A DNA stretch of 64,000 nt from Flavobacterium sp. (GTDB lineage Bacteria; Bacteroidota; Bacteroidia; Flavobacteriales; Flavobacteriaceae): positions 1 through 64,000 of the forward strand of contig NZ_JASLCE010000013.1 of NCBI RefSeq assembly GCF_030146175.1. Reading direction: 5' to 3'. Each line of letters opens with the position of its first letter. The first letter of the stretch is position 1. Below the pieces are notes generated by a model. The model was not told where the DNA came from and searched no databases. It was given only the letters and a program-made list of their open reading frames with translations. This document shows, one piece after another, positions 43,254 to 52,096 of this stretch. The translations under genes were made by a program, and so were the position numbers.

Positions 43254-43296
43254 TTATTTTAAAATCTGATCGGCATGTGCTTTGGTTTTTACCTGA
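43254..43296. repeat. Right 43-bp direct repeat (functional bcp 3' end)
   Basis: Identical to 41825-41867. This copy is the actual end of bcp, beginning exactly at the last base of its stop codon. Confidence 0.93.
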
Positions 43297-43706
43297 GTGA
43301 TCACATCTTCGATCACTCCTTCTTCGTTAATCACAAACGTAGTCCGATGGATTCCATCGTATTCTCTTCCCATAAACTTTTTTGGTCCCCAAACGCCAAA
43401 AGCCTGAATAACCGATTTATCCTCATCGGCCAGTAACGGAAACGGAAATTCATATTTATCTTTAAACTTTCCCTGTGCTTTGGCACTATCGGCACTCACA
43501 CCTAACAACTCGTAATTATTCGCTTTAAAGCGTTCGAAATTATCTCTTAAATCGCAAGCCTCCGCGGTACATCCCGGCGTATTGGCTTTCGGATAAAAAA
43601 ACACAACCAGTTTTTTCCCTTTGTAATCGGCCAGTGTATGCGTTTTTCCATCCTGATCCACTCCTGAAAAATTCGGAGCCTTATCTCCTTTTATTAATGT
43701 CGTCAT
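43254..43706 (-). CDS. bcp: Thioredoxin-dependent thiol peroxidase (Bcp/PrxQ)
   Basis: 150 residues, the usual length. FFYPKANTPGCTAEACDLRDNF holds the peroxidatic Cys, and the second Cys five residues later is the resolving Cys of the atypical 2-Cys PrxQ type. DEDKSVIQAFGVWGPKKFMGREYDGIHRTTFVI is characteristic. It reduces alkyl hydroperoxides and H2O2 with thioredoxin. Its last 43 bp are duplicated at 41825-41867, and the RhuM islet now separates it from the terminator it probably once used. Confidence 0.95.
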   Translation of the reverse strand: MTTLIKGDKAPNFSGVDQDGKTHTLADYKGKKLVVFFYPKANTPGCTAEACDLRDNFERFKANNYELLGVSADSAKAQGKFKDKYEFPFPLLADEDKSVIQAFGVWGPKKFMGREYDGIHRTTFVINEEGVIEDVITQVKTKAHADQILK

Positions 43707-43711
43707 AACCG

Positions 43712-43719
43712 TATATTTG
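43712..43719 (+). promoter_or_regulatory. -7 element TATATTTG of nth
   Basis: An exact TAnnTTTG match 20 bp before the ATG at 43740. Confidence 0.6.
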
Positions 43720-43739
43720 TTTTTATAAAAGTAGAAAAA

Positions 43740-44414
43740 ATGACCAAAGAAGACAAAGTCGAATTTGTTATAAGAACGTTAAACGAAATCTACCCGGAAA
43801 TTCCGATTCCTTTAGACCATAAAGATCCTTATACACTGTTAATTGCCGTATTATTATCGGCACAATGTACCGATGTACGCGTTAATCAGATTACACCTTT
43901 GCTATTTGCCAAAGCCGATAATCCGTATGATATGGTAAAAATGAGTGTCGAGGAAATCAAAGAAATCATACGTCCCTGCGGACTTTCACCGATGAAATCG
44001 AAAGGAATTTACGGTTTGTCGCAGATTCTGATTGAAAAACACAATGGCGAAGTACCTCAGGATTTTGATGCTCTTGAAGCGCTACCGGCTGTAGGCCATA
44101 AAACGGCCAGTGTTGTTATGTCGCAGGCATTTGGCGTTCCGGCTTTTCCAGTAGACACCCATATTCACCGATTGATGTACCGCTGGAACCTATCGAATGG
44201 AAAAAACGTACAGCAAACCGAAAAAGATGCCAAACGTATTTTTCCACGGGAATTATGGAACGATCTTCATTTACAAATCATTTGGTATGGCAGGGAGTAT
44301 TCGCCGGCCAGAGGATGGAATCTCGAAAAAGACATTATTACGCAAACCGTAGGGCGGAAATCGGTTATTGACGAGTATTACAAAGCGAAAGTCAAAGTCA
44401 AATCCAAACCATAA
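43740..44414 (+). CDS. nth: Endonuclease III, without the Fe-S cluster cysteines
   Basis: 224 residues. The helix-hairpin-helix LEALPAVGHKTASVVMSQAFGVPAFPVDTHIHRLMYRW contains the catalytic Lys (VGHKTA) and Asp (VDTHI) of bifunctional endonuclease III. It removes oxidised pyrimidines in base excision repair. In E. coli the C-terminus has four Cys binding a 4Fe-4S cluster. Here the matching stretch, IIWYGREYSPARGWNLEKDIITQTVGRK, has none of them. Loss of the cluster appears lineage-specific. The gene is divergent from bcp by 33 bp. Confidence 0.93.
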   Translation: MTKEDKVEFVIRTLNEIYPEIPIPLDHKDPYTLLIAVLLSAQCTDVRVNQITPLLFAKADNPYDMVKMSVEEIKEIIRPCGLSPMKSKGIYGLSQILIEKHNGEVPQDFDALEALPAVGHKTASVVMSQAFGVPAFPVDTHIHRLMYRWNLSNGKNVQQTEKDAKRIFPRELWNDLHLQIIWYGREYSPARGWNLEKDIITQTVGRKSVIDEYYKAKVKVKSKP

Positions 44415-44418
44415 AAAA

Positions 44419-44447
44419 ACATCCCGATATTTACTATATCGGGATGT
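44419..44447. terminator. Terminator between nth and the minus-strand small gene
   Basis: ACATCCCGATAT and ATATCGGGATGT form a 12-bp stem. There are seven A on the left side; the right side lacks a strong T run, so it suits the minus strand best. Confidence 0.75.
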
Positions 44448-44450
44448 TCC

Positions 44451-44594
44451 TTAATTAGCAATAGACTCAAACGTCAAATCACCTACTTTGACAATAGTCA
44501 GCGCTTTTGAATAGCTGAGTAAAAAACTTATAGTTTCTTTTTTAGGTAACATTGTTTGACTTGCTGTTTTTTTCTTAGAGTAAAGTTTTGCCAT
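44451..44594 (-). CDS. Very small basic protein next to the sigma factor
   Basis: 47 residues: MAKLYSKKKTASQTMLPKKE, then TISFLLSYSKALTIVKVGDL and TFESIAN. A basic N-terminal third is followed by a hydrophobic helix-like segment. It starts 51 bp after the stop of the sigma factor gene and ends directly at a terminator, so it is the probable second gene of that transcript. I believe similar short proteins occur next to this sigma gene in related genomes, but I cannot confirm it here. Function unknown. Confidence 0.6.
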   Translation of the reverse strand: MAKLYSKKKTASQTMLPKKETISFLLSYSKALTIVKVGDLTFESIAN

Positions 44595-44644
44595 ATTTGC
44601 GATTTAGGATATACATAATAACGCAAAACAAACTCCAATATTGT

Positions 44645-45229
44645 TTAGTTTGTCAAAACTATTTGATTTTTTTCGATTACTTTTCTAAGATTCATTAACG
44701 CGTAGCGCATACGCCCTAAAGCGGTGTTGATACTCACTCCGGTTAGATCGGCGATTTCCTTAAAACTAAGATCCTGGTACATACGCATTACCAGTACCTC
44801 TTTCTGATCTTCCGGTAGTTCCTCGATCAGGCGTTGTAAATCCACTTCCACCTGTTCGCTGATGATTCTGTTTTCAACATTCGGACTGTTATCCGTCATG
44901 ATTGAAAAAATAGAAAACTCTTCCGTTTCCCTGTGGTACGGCATTTTTTTGGATTTTCTAAAATAATCTACGATTAGATTATGAGAAATACGCATTACCC
45001 AAGGTAGGAATTTACCTTCTTCACTGTAATTTTTGGATTTCAGTGTTTTGATGACTTTAATAAAAGTATCCTGGAAAATATCTTCTGTTATTTCCCTGTC
45101 CATTACTTTAGAATAAATAAAGCCATAAATTTTGGACTGATGTCTTTCAATTAATGTAGCCAAAGCGGTTTCATCGCCTCCTACATAATTTTTCACTAAG
45201 ACAGCGTCTGGAAGTACAACATTAGCCAT
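44645..45229 (-). CDS. RNA polymerase sigma factor, ECF type
   Basis: 194 residues. Region 2 covers ~20-90: IERHQSKIYGFIYSKVMDREITEDIFQDTFIKVIKTL, then FLPWVMRISHNLIVDYFRKSKK. Region 4 covers ~130-185: LPEDQKEVLVMRMYQDLSFKEIADLTGVSINTALGRMRYALMNLRK. This is the general Bacteroidota SigW-like subgroup, widespread as a single-copy gene without an adjacent anti-sigma factor. None is seen here. Its regulon cannot be told from sequence. Confidence 0.93.
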   Translation of the reverse strand: MANVVLPDAVLVKNYVGGDETALATLIERHQSKIYGFIYSKVMDREITEDIFQDTFIKVIKTLKSKNYSEEGKFLPWVMRISHNLIVDYFRKSKKMPYHRETEEFSIFSIMTDNSPNVENRIISEQVEVDLQRLIEELPEDQKEVLVMRMYQDLSFKEIADLTGVSINTALGRMRYALMNLRKVIEKNQIVLTN

Positions 45230-45513
45230 AATAATACCTTTTAGTTTTTGGTTTGGAATTTTTGAGAAATTGTGTCTAAAAAGTATTTTTATCCTATAGG
45301 CAAATGTTAAATTGGGATTAATGTTAAGCCAAATATAACATAATTTTTTATTACAACACTAACGGATTTTAAAAATTAACATATTTTCCTGTAGTAAATC
45401 CCATCGTTTTTTAAAGAATTTTCAACGGTACCCCTGCTTTTACCGGGGTCTTACAACCGAAGGAACTTTTTTTCGGGAAACACAATATTCTATCGTAAAA
45501 TGCTGTTTTTGCT
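45230..45513. other. Intergenic region between the sigma factor and uvrA
   Basis: About 280 bp between divergent genes. I see no gene. The only clear element is the uvrA -7 box at its right end; a seven-of-eight match to TAnnTTTG facing the sigma gene lies near 45300. Confidence 0.5.
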
Positions 45514-45521
45514 TATCTTTG
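45514..45521 (+). promoter_or_regulatory. -7 element TATCTTTG of uvrA
   Basis: An exact TAnnTTTG match. It overlaps the in-frame TTG at 45519, so translation must start at the ATG at 45528. Confidence 0.6.
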
Positions 45522-45527
45522 TATTCT

Positions 45528-48314
45528 ATGAAAACTGACATTACCACACTGGAGCCCAAAAAAAATATTATCATAAAAGGGGCGCAATTACACAATTTAA
45601 AAAATATCGATGTAGCGATTCCGCGGAACAAACTGGTTGTGATTACCGGTCTGTCCGGTTCCGGAAAATCGAGTTTGGCTTTCGACACCTTATATGCCGA
45701 GGGACAACGCCGTTATGTAGAAAGTTTGTCTTCCTATGCCCGTCAGTTTTTAGGAAGGCTGGACAAACCCAAAGTGGAATACATTAAAGGAATTGCACCG
45801 GCCATAGCCATCGAACAAAAGGTGAACACCACCAATGCGCGTTCGACGGTTGGTACATCGACCGAGATCTACGATTATTTAAAACTGCTTTATGCCCGGA
45901 TTGGAAAAACCATTTCTCCCGTTTCCGGCAGAGAAGTTAAAAAAGATACCGTTACCGATGTGGTAAACGAAGTCAAAAAGCTTCCGTTGGATAGCAAATG
46001 GATGCTATTGGCTCCAATTCACCTGGAAGAAGGCCGTAAACTGGAAGACAAATTAAAAGTTTTACTGCAACAAGGTTTTGCCCGTATTTTGGTGGATACC
46101 GAAATGGTACGCCTTGATGAAATTGATCAACATAGTCTAGACCATAAAGATGTACTATTGATCATTGACAGGATCATTGTAAAAGACGACGAAGAATTTT
46201 TTAACCGTCTGGCCGATGCCGCACAAACCGCATTTTACGAAGGTAAAGGCGAATGTTATTTACAGGAACTCAACAGCGAAAAGCGCATTGTTTTCAGTAA
46301 TAATTTCGAAATGGACGGTATCACCTTTTTGGAGCCTAATGTCCATTTATTCAGTTTTAACAACCCATATGGCGCCTGTCCGAAATGTGAAGGTTACGGA
46401 AATGTAATTGGTATCGACGACGAACTCGTGATTCCAAACACCGCACTTTCGGTTTACGAAAACGCTATTTATCCATGGCGTGGCGAAAGTATGGGCTGGT
46501 ACCGCGATCAGTTGGTAAACAATGCTTATAAATTCGATTTCCCGATTCACAAACCGTTTTTCGAATTATCGGAAGAACAAAAAAGTCTGATCTGGAAGGG
46601 GAACCGCTTTTTTACCGGACTGGATGACTTTTTTCAGGAACTGGAAGAAAAGAACTATAAAATTCAAAACCGTGTGATGTTATCCCGTTACCGCGGTAAA
46701 ACAAAATGTAACGTTTGTAAAGGAAAACGTCTCCGACCGGAAGCCAATTACGTACACGTAGGAGGCAAAACCATATCCGATCTGGTTGACCTTCCGATTA
46801 AAAATCTGATTGGATTCTTTAAAGAACTAACATTGTCCGAATATGACGAAAAAGTAGCCAAACGACTGCTAATCGAGATCAACAACCGTTTGCGTTTTCT
46901 GGATGAAGTGGGCTTAAACTACCTGACGTTAAACCGAAATTCGGCTACCTTATCCGGAGGAGAATCGCAGCGTATCAATTTGGCCACTTCGTTAGGTAGT
47001 AGCCTTGTTGGATCGATGTATATTCTGGATGAACCGAGTATTGGTTTACACCCAAAAGATACCGAACGTTTGATCAAGGTACTTGAAAACCTTCGCAACC
47101 TTGGTAATACGGTTATTGTAGTCGAACATGATGAAGACATCATGAAAGCTGCCGACATGATTATCGACATCGGACCGGAAGCCGGAACCTATGGCGGTCA
47201 TTTGGTCGCACAGGGAACTTATGACGAAATCCTGAAAGCTGATTCGCTTACGGCACAATACCTAAACGGAAACATGGAAATCGCAGTTCCTAAAAAAAGA
47301 CGCAAATTTAAAAACCATATCGACGTTATCGGAGCGCGTGAAAACAACCTTAAAAACATCGATGTTACCTTCCCGTTGGAATGCCTTACCGTAATCACGG
47401 GGGTTTCCGGAAGTGGAAAAAGTACACTGGTTAAAAAAATACTTTTCCCGGCCTTGCAAAAACAGCTGGAAGGCGTAGGTGAAAAAGCCGGTCAGTTTAG
47501 CGAATTAAAAGGGAGTTATTCCCATATCAAGCATATCGAATATGTAGATCAGAATCCTATTGGACGGAGTTCCCGTTCCAATCCGGTTACCTATATCAAA
47601 GCTTATGACGACATCCGGGATTTGTTTTCCAAACAAGCTGTTTCGAAAATGCGAGGCTATCAGCCCAAACATTTTTCGTTTAACGTAGACGGTGGACGTT
47701 GTGAAACCTGTAAAGGAGAAGGTTCCGTGACGATTGAAATGCAGTTTATGGCCGATGTACATCTGGAATGCGAAACTTGTAACGGAAAACGCTTTAAAAA
47801 AGAGATTCTTGAGGTAAACTTCGAAAACAAAAACATCGACGATGTGTTAACAATGACTATTGACGATGCCATTGCTTTTTTTGATCAGCATAAACAAACC
47901 AAAATCACACAAAAGCTACAACCCTTACAGGATGTAGGATTGGGTTATGTACAATTGGGGCAGTCGTCATCTACCCTTTCCGGTGGAGAAGCACAACGGA
48001 TCAAACTGGCTTCATTTCTGGTTAAAGGGGTTACCAAGGAAAAAGCGTTATTCGTATTTGACGAACCGACAACCGGTTTGCATTTCCACGATATCAAAAA
48101 ACTATTGGCTTCTTTTGATGCCCTACTCGACAAAGGTCATTCGATTATTGTTATTGAGCACAATCTGGATCTGATCAAATGTGCCGATTATATTATTGAT
48201 ATCGGTCCGGAAGGCGGTGAAAACGGCGGAAAACTGATTGCTTTTGGTACGCCGGAAGAAGTTGTCAAAAACAAAAATTCCGAAACCGGTAAATATTTAA
48301 AAGAGAAATTATAA
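45528..48314 (+). CDS. uvrA: Excinuclease ABC subunit A
   Basis: 928 residues, normal length. Two ABC ATPase modules are present: Walker [21 protein letters not shown] and [13 protein letters not shown]; signatures LSGGESQRI and LSGGEAQRI; Walker [13 protein letters not shown] and [14 protein letters not shown]. Zinc-finger modules are CPKCEGYG ... CNVCKGKRL and CETCKGEG ... CETCNGKRF. The damage-binding insert is between them. It recognises DNA lesions with UvrB in nucleotide excision repair. The start is set by the -7 box. It is a single-gene transcript ending in a strong terminator. Confidence 0.98.
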   Translation: MKTDITTLEPKKNIIIKGAQLHNLKNIDVAIPRNKLVVITGLSGSGKSSLAFDTLYAEGQRRYVESLSSYARQFLGRLDKPKVEYIKGIAPAIAIEQKVNTTNARSTVGTSTEIYDYLKLLYARIGKTISPVSGREVKKDTVTDVVNEVKKLPLDSKWMLLAPIHLEEGRKLEDKLKVLLQQGFARILVDTEMVRLDEIDQHSLDHKDVLLIIDRIIVKDDEEFFNRLADAAQTAFYEGKGECYLQELNSEKRIVFSNNFEMDGITFLEPNVHLFSFNNPYGACPKCEGYGNVIGIDDELVIPNTALSVYENAIYPWRGESMGWYRDQLVNNAYKFDFPIHKPFFELSEEQKSLIWKGNRFFTGLDDFFQELEEKNYKIQNRVMLSRYRGKTKCNVCKGKRLRPEANYVHVGGKTISDLVDLPIKNLIGFFKELTLSEYDEKVAKRLLIEINNRLRFLDEVGLNYLTLNRNSATLSGGESQRINLATSLGSSLVGSMYILDEPSIGLHPKDTERLIKVLENLRNLGNTVIVVEHDEDIMKAADMIIDIGPEAGTYGGHLVAQGTYDEILKADSLTAQYLNGNMEIAVPKKRRKFKNHIDVIGARENNLKNIDVTFPLECLTVITGVSGSGKSTLVKKILFPALQKQLEGVGEKAGQFSELKGSYSHIKHIEYVDQNPIGRSSRSNPVTYIKAYDDIRDLFSKQAVSKMRGYQPKHFSFNVDGGRCETCKGEGSVTIEMQFMADVHLECETCNGKRFKKEILEVNFENKNIDDVLTMTIDDAIAFFDQHKQTKITQKLQPLQDVGLGYVQLGQSSSTLSGGEAQRIKLASFLVKGVTKEKALFVFDEPTTGLHFHDIKKLLASFDALLDKGHSIIVIEHNLDLIKCADYIIDIGPEGGENGGKLIAFGTPEEVVKNKNSETGKYLKEKL

Positions 48315-48319
48315 TGATA

Positions 48320-48354
48320 AAAAAATCCCGTTTCAAATGAAACGGGATTTTTTT
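48320..48354. terminator. Terminator of uvrA
   Basis: AAAAAATCCCGTTTC and GAAACGGGATTTTTTT form a perfect stem with a 3-5 nt loop directly after the stop. Confidence 0.9.
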
Positions 48355-48368
48355 ATGATGGTATATTT

Positions 48369-48401
48369 AAACCTGACAGGTTTTTAAAACCTGTCCGATT
48401 T
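48369..48401. repeat. Intergenic ACCTGTC-type palindromic repeat
   Basis: AACCTGACAGGTT and AAAACCTGTCCGATTT lie side by side. The last 16 bases (48386-48401) are the exact reverse complement of 41797-41812. The same ACCTGTC/GACAGGT core recurs at 59885-60109. Confidence 0.6.
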
Positions 48402-48424
48402 CTCGTTTCAATCTATATCTATAT

Positions 48425-49618
48425 CTATTCGATCACAATCTTTTTCGAAATACGGTGTTCTCCGGTTTCGAGTATTCCCATATAGATTCCTTTGCTTAGC
48501 TTACTGATATCAACCGATTCCAGCAATTTGGCATTAGCAATCTTTTGTTGTAACACTTGTTTTCCGTTAATATCCACCAAAGTAAAAACATACTCATTTA
48601 CTTCCAGTTTTCCTTTGTTAATCGTTAGGTATTCTTTTACCGGATTCGGAAAAAAGCTTACATTAAAATCTTTTTCAAAGGTATCGGTACCCAAACTTGC
48701 CGTAGTGGTTGCTTTGGCAAAATGCAAAGTCGCACCCGTAGCAGCTTTTGCCACATTATATACATAAACCGGATCCATATTCACCAATAAATCCTGAGTG
48801 GTATGTGCATGCGTTGTTTCGTTGGTTTCAAAAAAACCGGTAATAATTTCACCATTCGACTGAAAAGGCATATAATCGGATGCATAGGCATACGACAATT
48901 TGGTCTGCAAAGGCGAATACAGCTTAACACATTTGATCAACTCATTAGTAATCGTATTCGAGGCCGCATTATTGGCCGATGGATTTCCGGTATCTCTTTC
49001 GCAGGTAATGGTATTATTTAACATTCCGGCGACACCTCCTACTTCATCGATATTAAATACCAGCTTGATATTCATTTTTGGCGTTGTACCATTTACAATG
49101 GTGCTCACATAATTCTGACTACCTCTTAGTCCGTCTTCTTCTCCGCTGAAATTGATAAACTTAATCGAATATTCGGTTGGAACATTTTGTAATAGTCGGG
49201 CGATTTCGAGTATACTCGTTACCCCACTACCATTGTCGTTCGTTCCCGTTCCGGTAATCGTATCATAATGTCCGCAAACAATCACATACGTATTCGGATA
49301 GACCGTACCGATTTTCGTAACGGTCAGGTTTTTACAAGTCGCCCCAGAATAGGTAAAAGTGTCTTCCGACAATTGGCTTGCCGTATATCCGTAGCTCAGG
49401 TATTTATTTTTGAGCCATTGTAGCGTATTGGCCTGTGCCAGGGTTCCGCGGTACTTGACGCCCAGATTTTCAAACTCCGTGAGATTCGTCAGAATTCCGG
49501 ATTGTGAAGCTTGGTTGACTACATTGGCGTAGCTCTGTATATAGGTTTGGGCTTGGGTTGTATTCCCATATACAGTCGCCAGCAATGAAATCATTAAACT
49601 TTTAGTTAAGTTTTTCAT
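48425..49618 (-). CDS. T9SS-exported M28-family metallopeptidase (paralog 1)
   Basis: 397 residues. The signal peptide is MKNLTKSLMISLLATVYGNTTQAQ. The catalytic domain has the M28 zinc ligands in order: VCGHYDTITGTGTNDNGSG (His, Asp), INFSGEEDGLRGSQ (catalytic Glu and metal Glu), FNIDEVGG (Asp) and ETTHAHTTQDL (His). The last ~80 residues are a T9SS type A sorting domain (FFPNPVKEYLTINKGKLEV ... HRISKKIVIE). It is probably an extracellular aminopeptidase feeding on peptides. A close paralog lies directly upstream with the same architecture. Confidence 0.93.
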   Translation of the reverse strand: MKNLTKSLMISLLATVYGNTTQAQTYIQSYANVVNQASQSGILTNLTEFENLGVKYRGTLAQANTLQWLKNKYLSYGYTASQLSEDTFTYSGATCKNLTVTKIGTVYPNTYVIVCGHYDTITGTGTNDNGSGVTSILEIARLLQNVPTEYSIKFINFSGEEDGLRGSQNYVSTIVNGTTPKMNIKLVFNIDEVGGVAGMLNNTITCERDTGNPSANNAASNTITNELIKCVKLYSPLQTKLSYAYASDYMPFQSNGEIITGFFETNETTHAHTTQDLLVNMDPVYVYNVAKAATGATLHFAKATTTASLGTDTFEKDFNVSFFPNPVKEYLTINKGKLEVNEYVFTLVDINGKQVLQQKIANAKLLESVDISKLSKGIYMGILETGEHRISKKIVIE

Positions 49619-49772
49619 TTTTTTAGTTAGTTATTCGTTTTTTTATGGGTTATTACCGGAAAACCGGTCAACGAAGATACTAATTTTTCAGACTAGCTGT
49701 ATTAGACATTACAAATAGCGCTTTCTTTTTTTAAACCCTTAAAAACAAAATGATTACAAGCCTTTATAAAAC

Positions 49773-49801
49773 AAACGATCCGACATAAGTCGGATCGTTT
49801 T
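49773..49801. terminator. Terminator of M28 paralog 2
   Basis: AAACGATCCGAC and GTCGGATCGTTT pair around ATAA, 20 bp past the minus-strand stop at 49821. Confidence 0.85.
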
Positions 49802-49820
49802 AGCAGGTTTAAGAGCGTTT

Positions 49821-51011
49821 TTATTCGATCACAATCTTTTTTGTGATACGATGCCCGTCTGCTTCCAGAACGGCCATATAGATTCCTCTGTTTAATTTCG
49901 AAATATCGATTGTTTCCAATAACTCTGCATTGGCAAATTGCTGGTTCAACACCCGATTTCCATGAATATCCACAATTGTAAAAGAATAGTCATTAGTCGT
50001 TAGTTTTCCTTTATTGATCGTTAAGCGATTTTTAACCGGATTCGGGAAAAAGCTCACATTAAAATCCTTATTGGCATTTTCTGTTTCTGAAGTCGGAATA
50101 GTTGCTTTCGCAAAATGAAGTGTCGCACCGATGGCCGCTTTAGCCACATTATACACATATACGGTATCCAGATTAACCAATAAATCCTGTGTGGTATGGG
50201 CATGAGGGGAATAATAATGTTCGAAAAATCCGGTGATCACTTCTCCGTTTTCCTGAAATGGCATATAATCCGATCCGTATGCATACGACAATTCTGCTTT
50301 TAAAGGCGAATAAAGCTCCGTGCAGGCCATTAATTCTCTTGTTACCACATCGGAAGCCGCATTATTTGAAGTCGGCGCAAATAGGTCACGTTCGCAAACA
50401 ATCTTATCGTTTACTATTCCAGCGACACTTCCGATTTCGTCAATATTAAAAACCAACTTAATATCCATCTTAGGCGTTGTTCCGTTAACCACTGACGTCA
50501 CATAGTGCGTACTTCCCAATAGTCCGTCTTCTTCTCCACTAAAATTGATAAATTTGATCGAATATTCCGTTGGGATATTTTGCAACAATCGGGCGATTTC
50601 AAGAATAGTAACCACACCACTACCGTTATCGTTGGTACCACTTCCAACGGCTGTATCATAGTGTCCGCAAACAATTATGTAGGTATTTGGATAAACCGTA
50701 CCCATTTTAGTCACAATTAAATTTTTACATGTCGACCCCGAATAGCTAAAGGTATCTTCCGATAATTCACTCGTTGTATAGCCATAACTCAGGTATTTAT
50801 TTTTAAGCCACTGTAAGGTATTTGCCTGATTTACGGTACCCCGGTATTTCAGACCGAAATTTTCAAATTCCGTCAGATTCGTTACAATTCCGGTTTGTGA
50901 CGCCTGGTTCGCAACATCGGCGTACTCCTGTATAAAGGTTTGCGCCTGAGTCGCCGTACCGCATACGGCCGCGACTAAAGAAAGCATTACGCTTTTAGTT
51001 AAGTTTTTCAT
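49821..51011 (-). CDS. T9SS-exported M28-family metallopeptidase (paralog 2)
   Basis: 396 residues, with the same layout as its neighbour: signal peptide MKNLTKSVMLSLVAAVCGTATQAQ; M28 metal motifs VCGHYDTAVGSGTNDNGSG, INFSGEEDGLLGSTH, FNIDEIGS and HYYSPHAHTTQDL; and T9SS domain FFPNPVKNRLTINKGKL ... HRITKKIVIE. Most of the sequence is shared with paralog 1, so a tandem duplication is clear. Differences cluster around the metal-site loop (THAHT/PHAHT flanks) and the C-terminal domain. It has its own promoter (51118-51125) and terminator, so the two are separate transcripts. Confidence 0.93.
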   Translation of the reverse strand: MKNLTKSVMLSLVAAVCGTATQAQTFIQEYADVANQASQTGIVTNLTEFENFGLKYRGTVNQANTLQWLKNKYLSYGYTTSELSEDTFSYSGSTCKNLIVTKMGTVYPNTYIIVCGHYDTAVGSGTNDNGSGVVTILEIARLLQNIPTEYSIKFINFSGEEDGLLGSTHYVTSVVNGTTPKMDIKLVFNIDEIGSVAGIVNDKIVCERDLFAPTSNNAASDVVTRELMACTELYSPLKAELSYAYGSDYMPFQENGEVITGFFEHYYSPHAHTTQDLLVNLDTVYVYNVAKAAIGATLHFAKATIPTSETENANKDFNVSFFPNPVKNRLTINKGKLTTNDYSFTIVDIHGNRVLNQQFANAELLETIDISKLNRGIYMAVLEADGHRITKKIVIE

Positions 51012-51117
51012 TTTTTTGGTTAAGATTTAGGTTTTTTAATAGGTTATTCTCGATATATCGGGTAACGAATATAATAAATATTAATTTCACATTGGTGAGA
51101 ATTTACAAAAAAACTTA

Positions 51118-51125
51118 CAAAATTA
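51118..51125 (-). promoter_or_regulatory. Promoter of M28 paralog 2 (TTG-N17-TAATTTTG)
   Basis: CAAAATTA on the plus strand reads TAATTTTG on the minus strand. The minus-strand TTG (plus CAA at 51143-51145) lies 17 bp upstream. Confidence 0.6.
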
Positions 51126-51205
51126 TTTTTTTTCATTTTTAACAATCGCTGTAACACAGGTATTTACAGGGATTCCAAAAAATAGTCCTATTCGCTTCAT
51201 TGTTT

Positions 51206-51220
51206 TGGCACGCAAATTGA
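51206..51220 (+). promoter_or_regulatory. Sigma-54-like promoter
   Basis: TGGCAC-GCAAA-TTGA matches the -24/-12 consensus TGGCACG-N4-TTGC except for the last base. The GG and G-A positions have the required 12-bp offset. Transcription would start near 51232, giving an 80-nt leader for the gene at 51312. No rpoN activator is encoded in the window. Confidence 0.5.
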
Positions 51221-51311
51221 ATTTAGATAAGCAACGGAATTTTTTTTTAACCGATTCCGACAAGTGGATCCGAAAAACTATACGAGTAGGAAACTATTAA
51301 AATTAGGTATT

Positions 51312-52016
51312 ATGAAAAAAATTACACTTTTAGTAGCCAGCATCTTCCTGGTGGGAAGTATGGCTCAAGCATCCGTTAATCCCGTTTTTTCTGATGCTAA
51401 AACCAACGGTCCGCGTTATGGAATCGATTACAGAAATGCCGAACCGATTATGTTTATGGAACGTGGTATTGCGTTTTATATCTTTCCGAATGGGGAATTT
51501 GATTTCAACACCCAACCGGAAACCAACGGAACCGTAGTATACCGAAACGGAAGACGCGGTGTGGTAAACACCACTTATGGCGCACCCGATCCTCGCAATC
51601 CGCGTTATTACAATACGGCTACAAACTATGGAATCCGTATCGAGCATGATAACTTTGGCCGTGTACGCCGCGTAGGTAACGTTTTTATCAACTACGACAG
51701 TGCAAACCGTGTCAAAAGAGTGGGAACCGTTTATATGAGTTACAACAGCTTTGCCTTGTCACAAGTAGGTGGTCTGCGTATTTTCTATAACAGAAGAGGA
51801 CAAATTGTAGACATCAGCGGGTATGTAAACCGTGATTCTCAAGGATATGCCTATATTCCAGCTGGAAACAATACAAACAACGGTTATTATCCGGAAGATG
51901 ATTATACCACTGGCGGATCATGGCAAAACAATAACGATGATTACTATTATTACAGAACCGACGGTACAAAAGCAAAAATGACCGATAGTGACATCAAAGA
52001 AATAAAAGACAAATAA
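51312..52016 (+). CDS. Secreted protein with GRVRRVG-type repeats
   Basis: 234 residues from the ATG at 51312, where the signal peptide begins (MKKITLLVASIFLVGSMAQA); the frame is open back to 51264. The middle shows short beta repeats: FGRVRRVGNVFINYD, ANRVKRVGTVYMSYN, then ALSQVGGLRIFYNRRGQIVDISG. A Tyr/Asn/Asp-rich tail follows (GYYPEDDYTTGGSWQNNNDDYYYY). I believe this is a conserved secreted family of Flavobacteria without known function. It lies behind a sigma-54-like site, which is uncommon for the genes here. Confidence 0.75.
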   Translation: MKKITLLVASIFLVGSMAQASVNPVFSDAKTNGPRYGIDYRNAEPIMFMERGIAFYIFPNGEFDFNTQPETNGTVVYRNGRRGVVNTTYGAPDPRNPRYYNTATNYGIRIEHDNFGRVRRVGNVFINYDSANRVKRVGTVYMSYNSFALSQVGGLRIFYNRRGQIVDISGYVNRDSQGYAYIPAGNNTNNGYYPEDDYTTGGSWQNNNDDYYYYRTDGTKAKMTDSDIKEIKDK

Positions 52017-52057
52017 TAAAAACGATTTATATTAAAATTTTGGTTGGTTAGTTTGAA

Positions 52058-52093
52058 GAAACCCGCGACGCTTTTTTTGCCGAGCGGGTTTTC
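52058..52093. terminator. Bidirectional terminator
   Basis: AAACCCGC and GCGGGTTTT pair around a 19-nt loop, between the plus gene ending at 52016 and the minus gene ending at 52097. Confidence 0.65.
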
Positions 52094-52096
52094 TTA

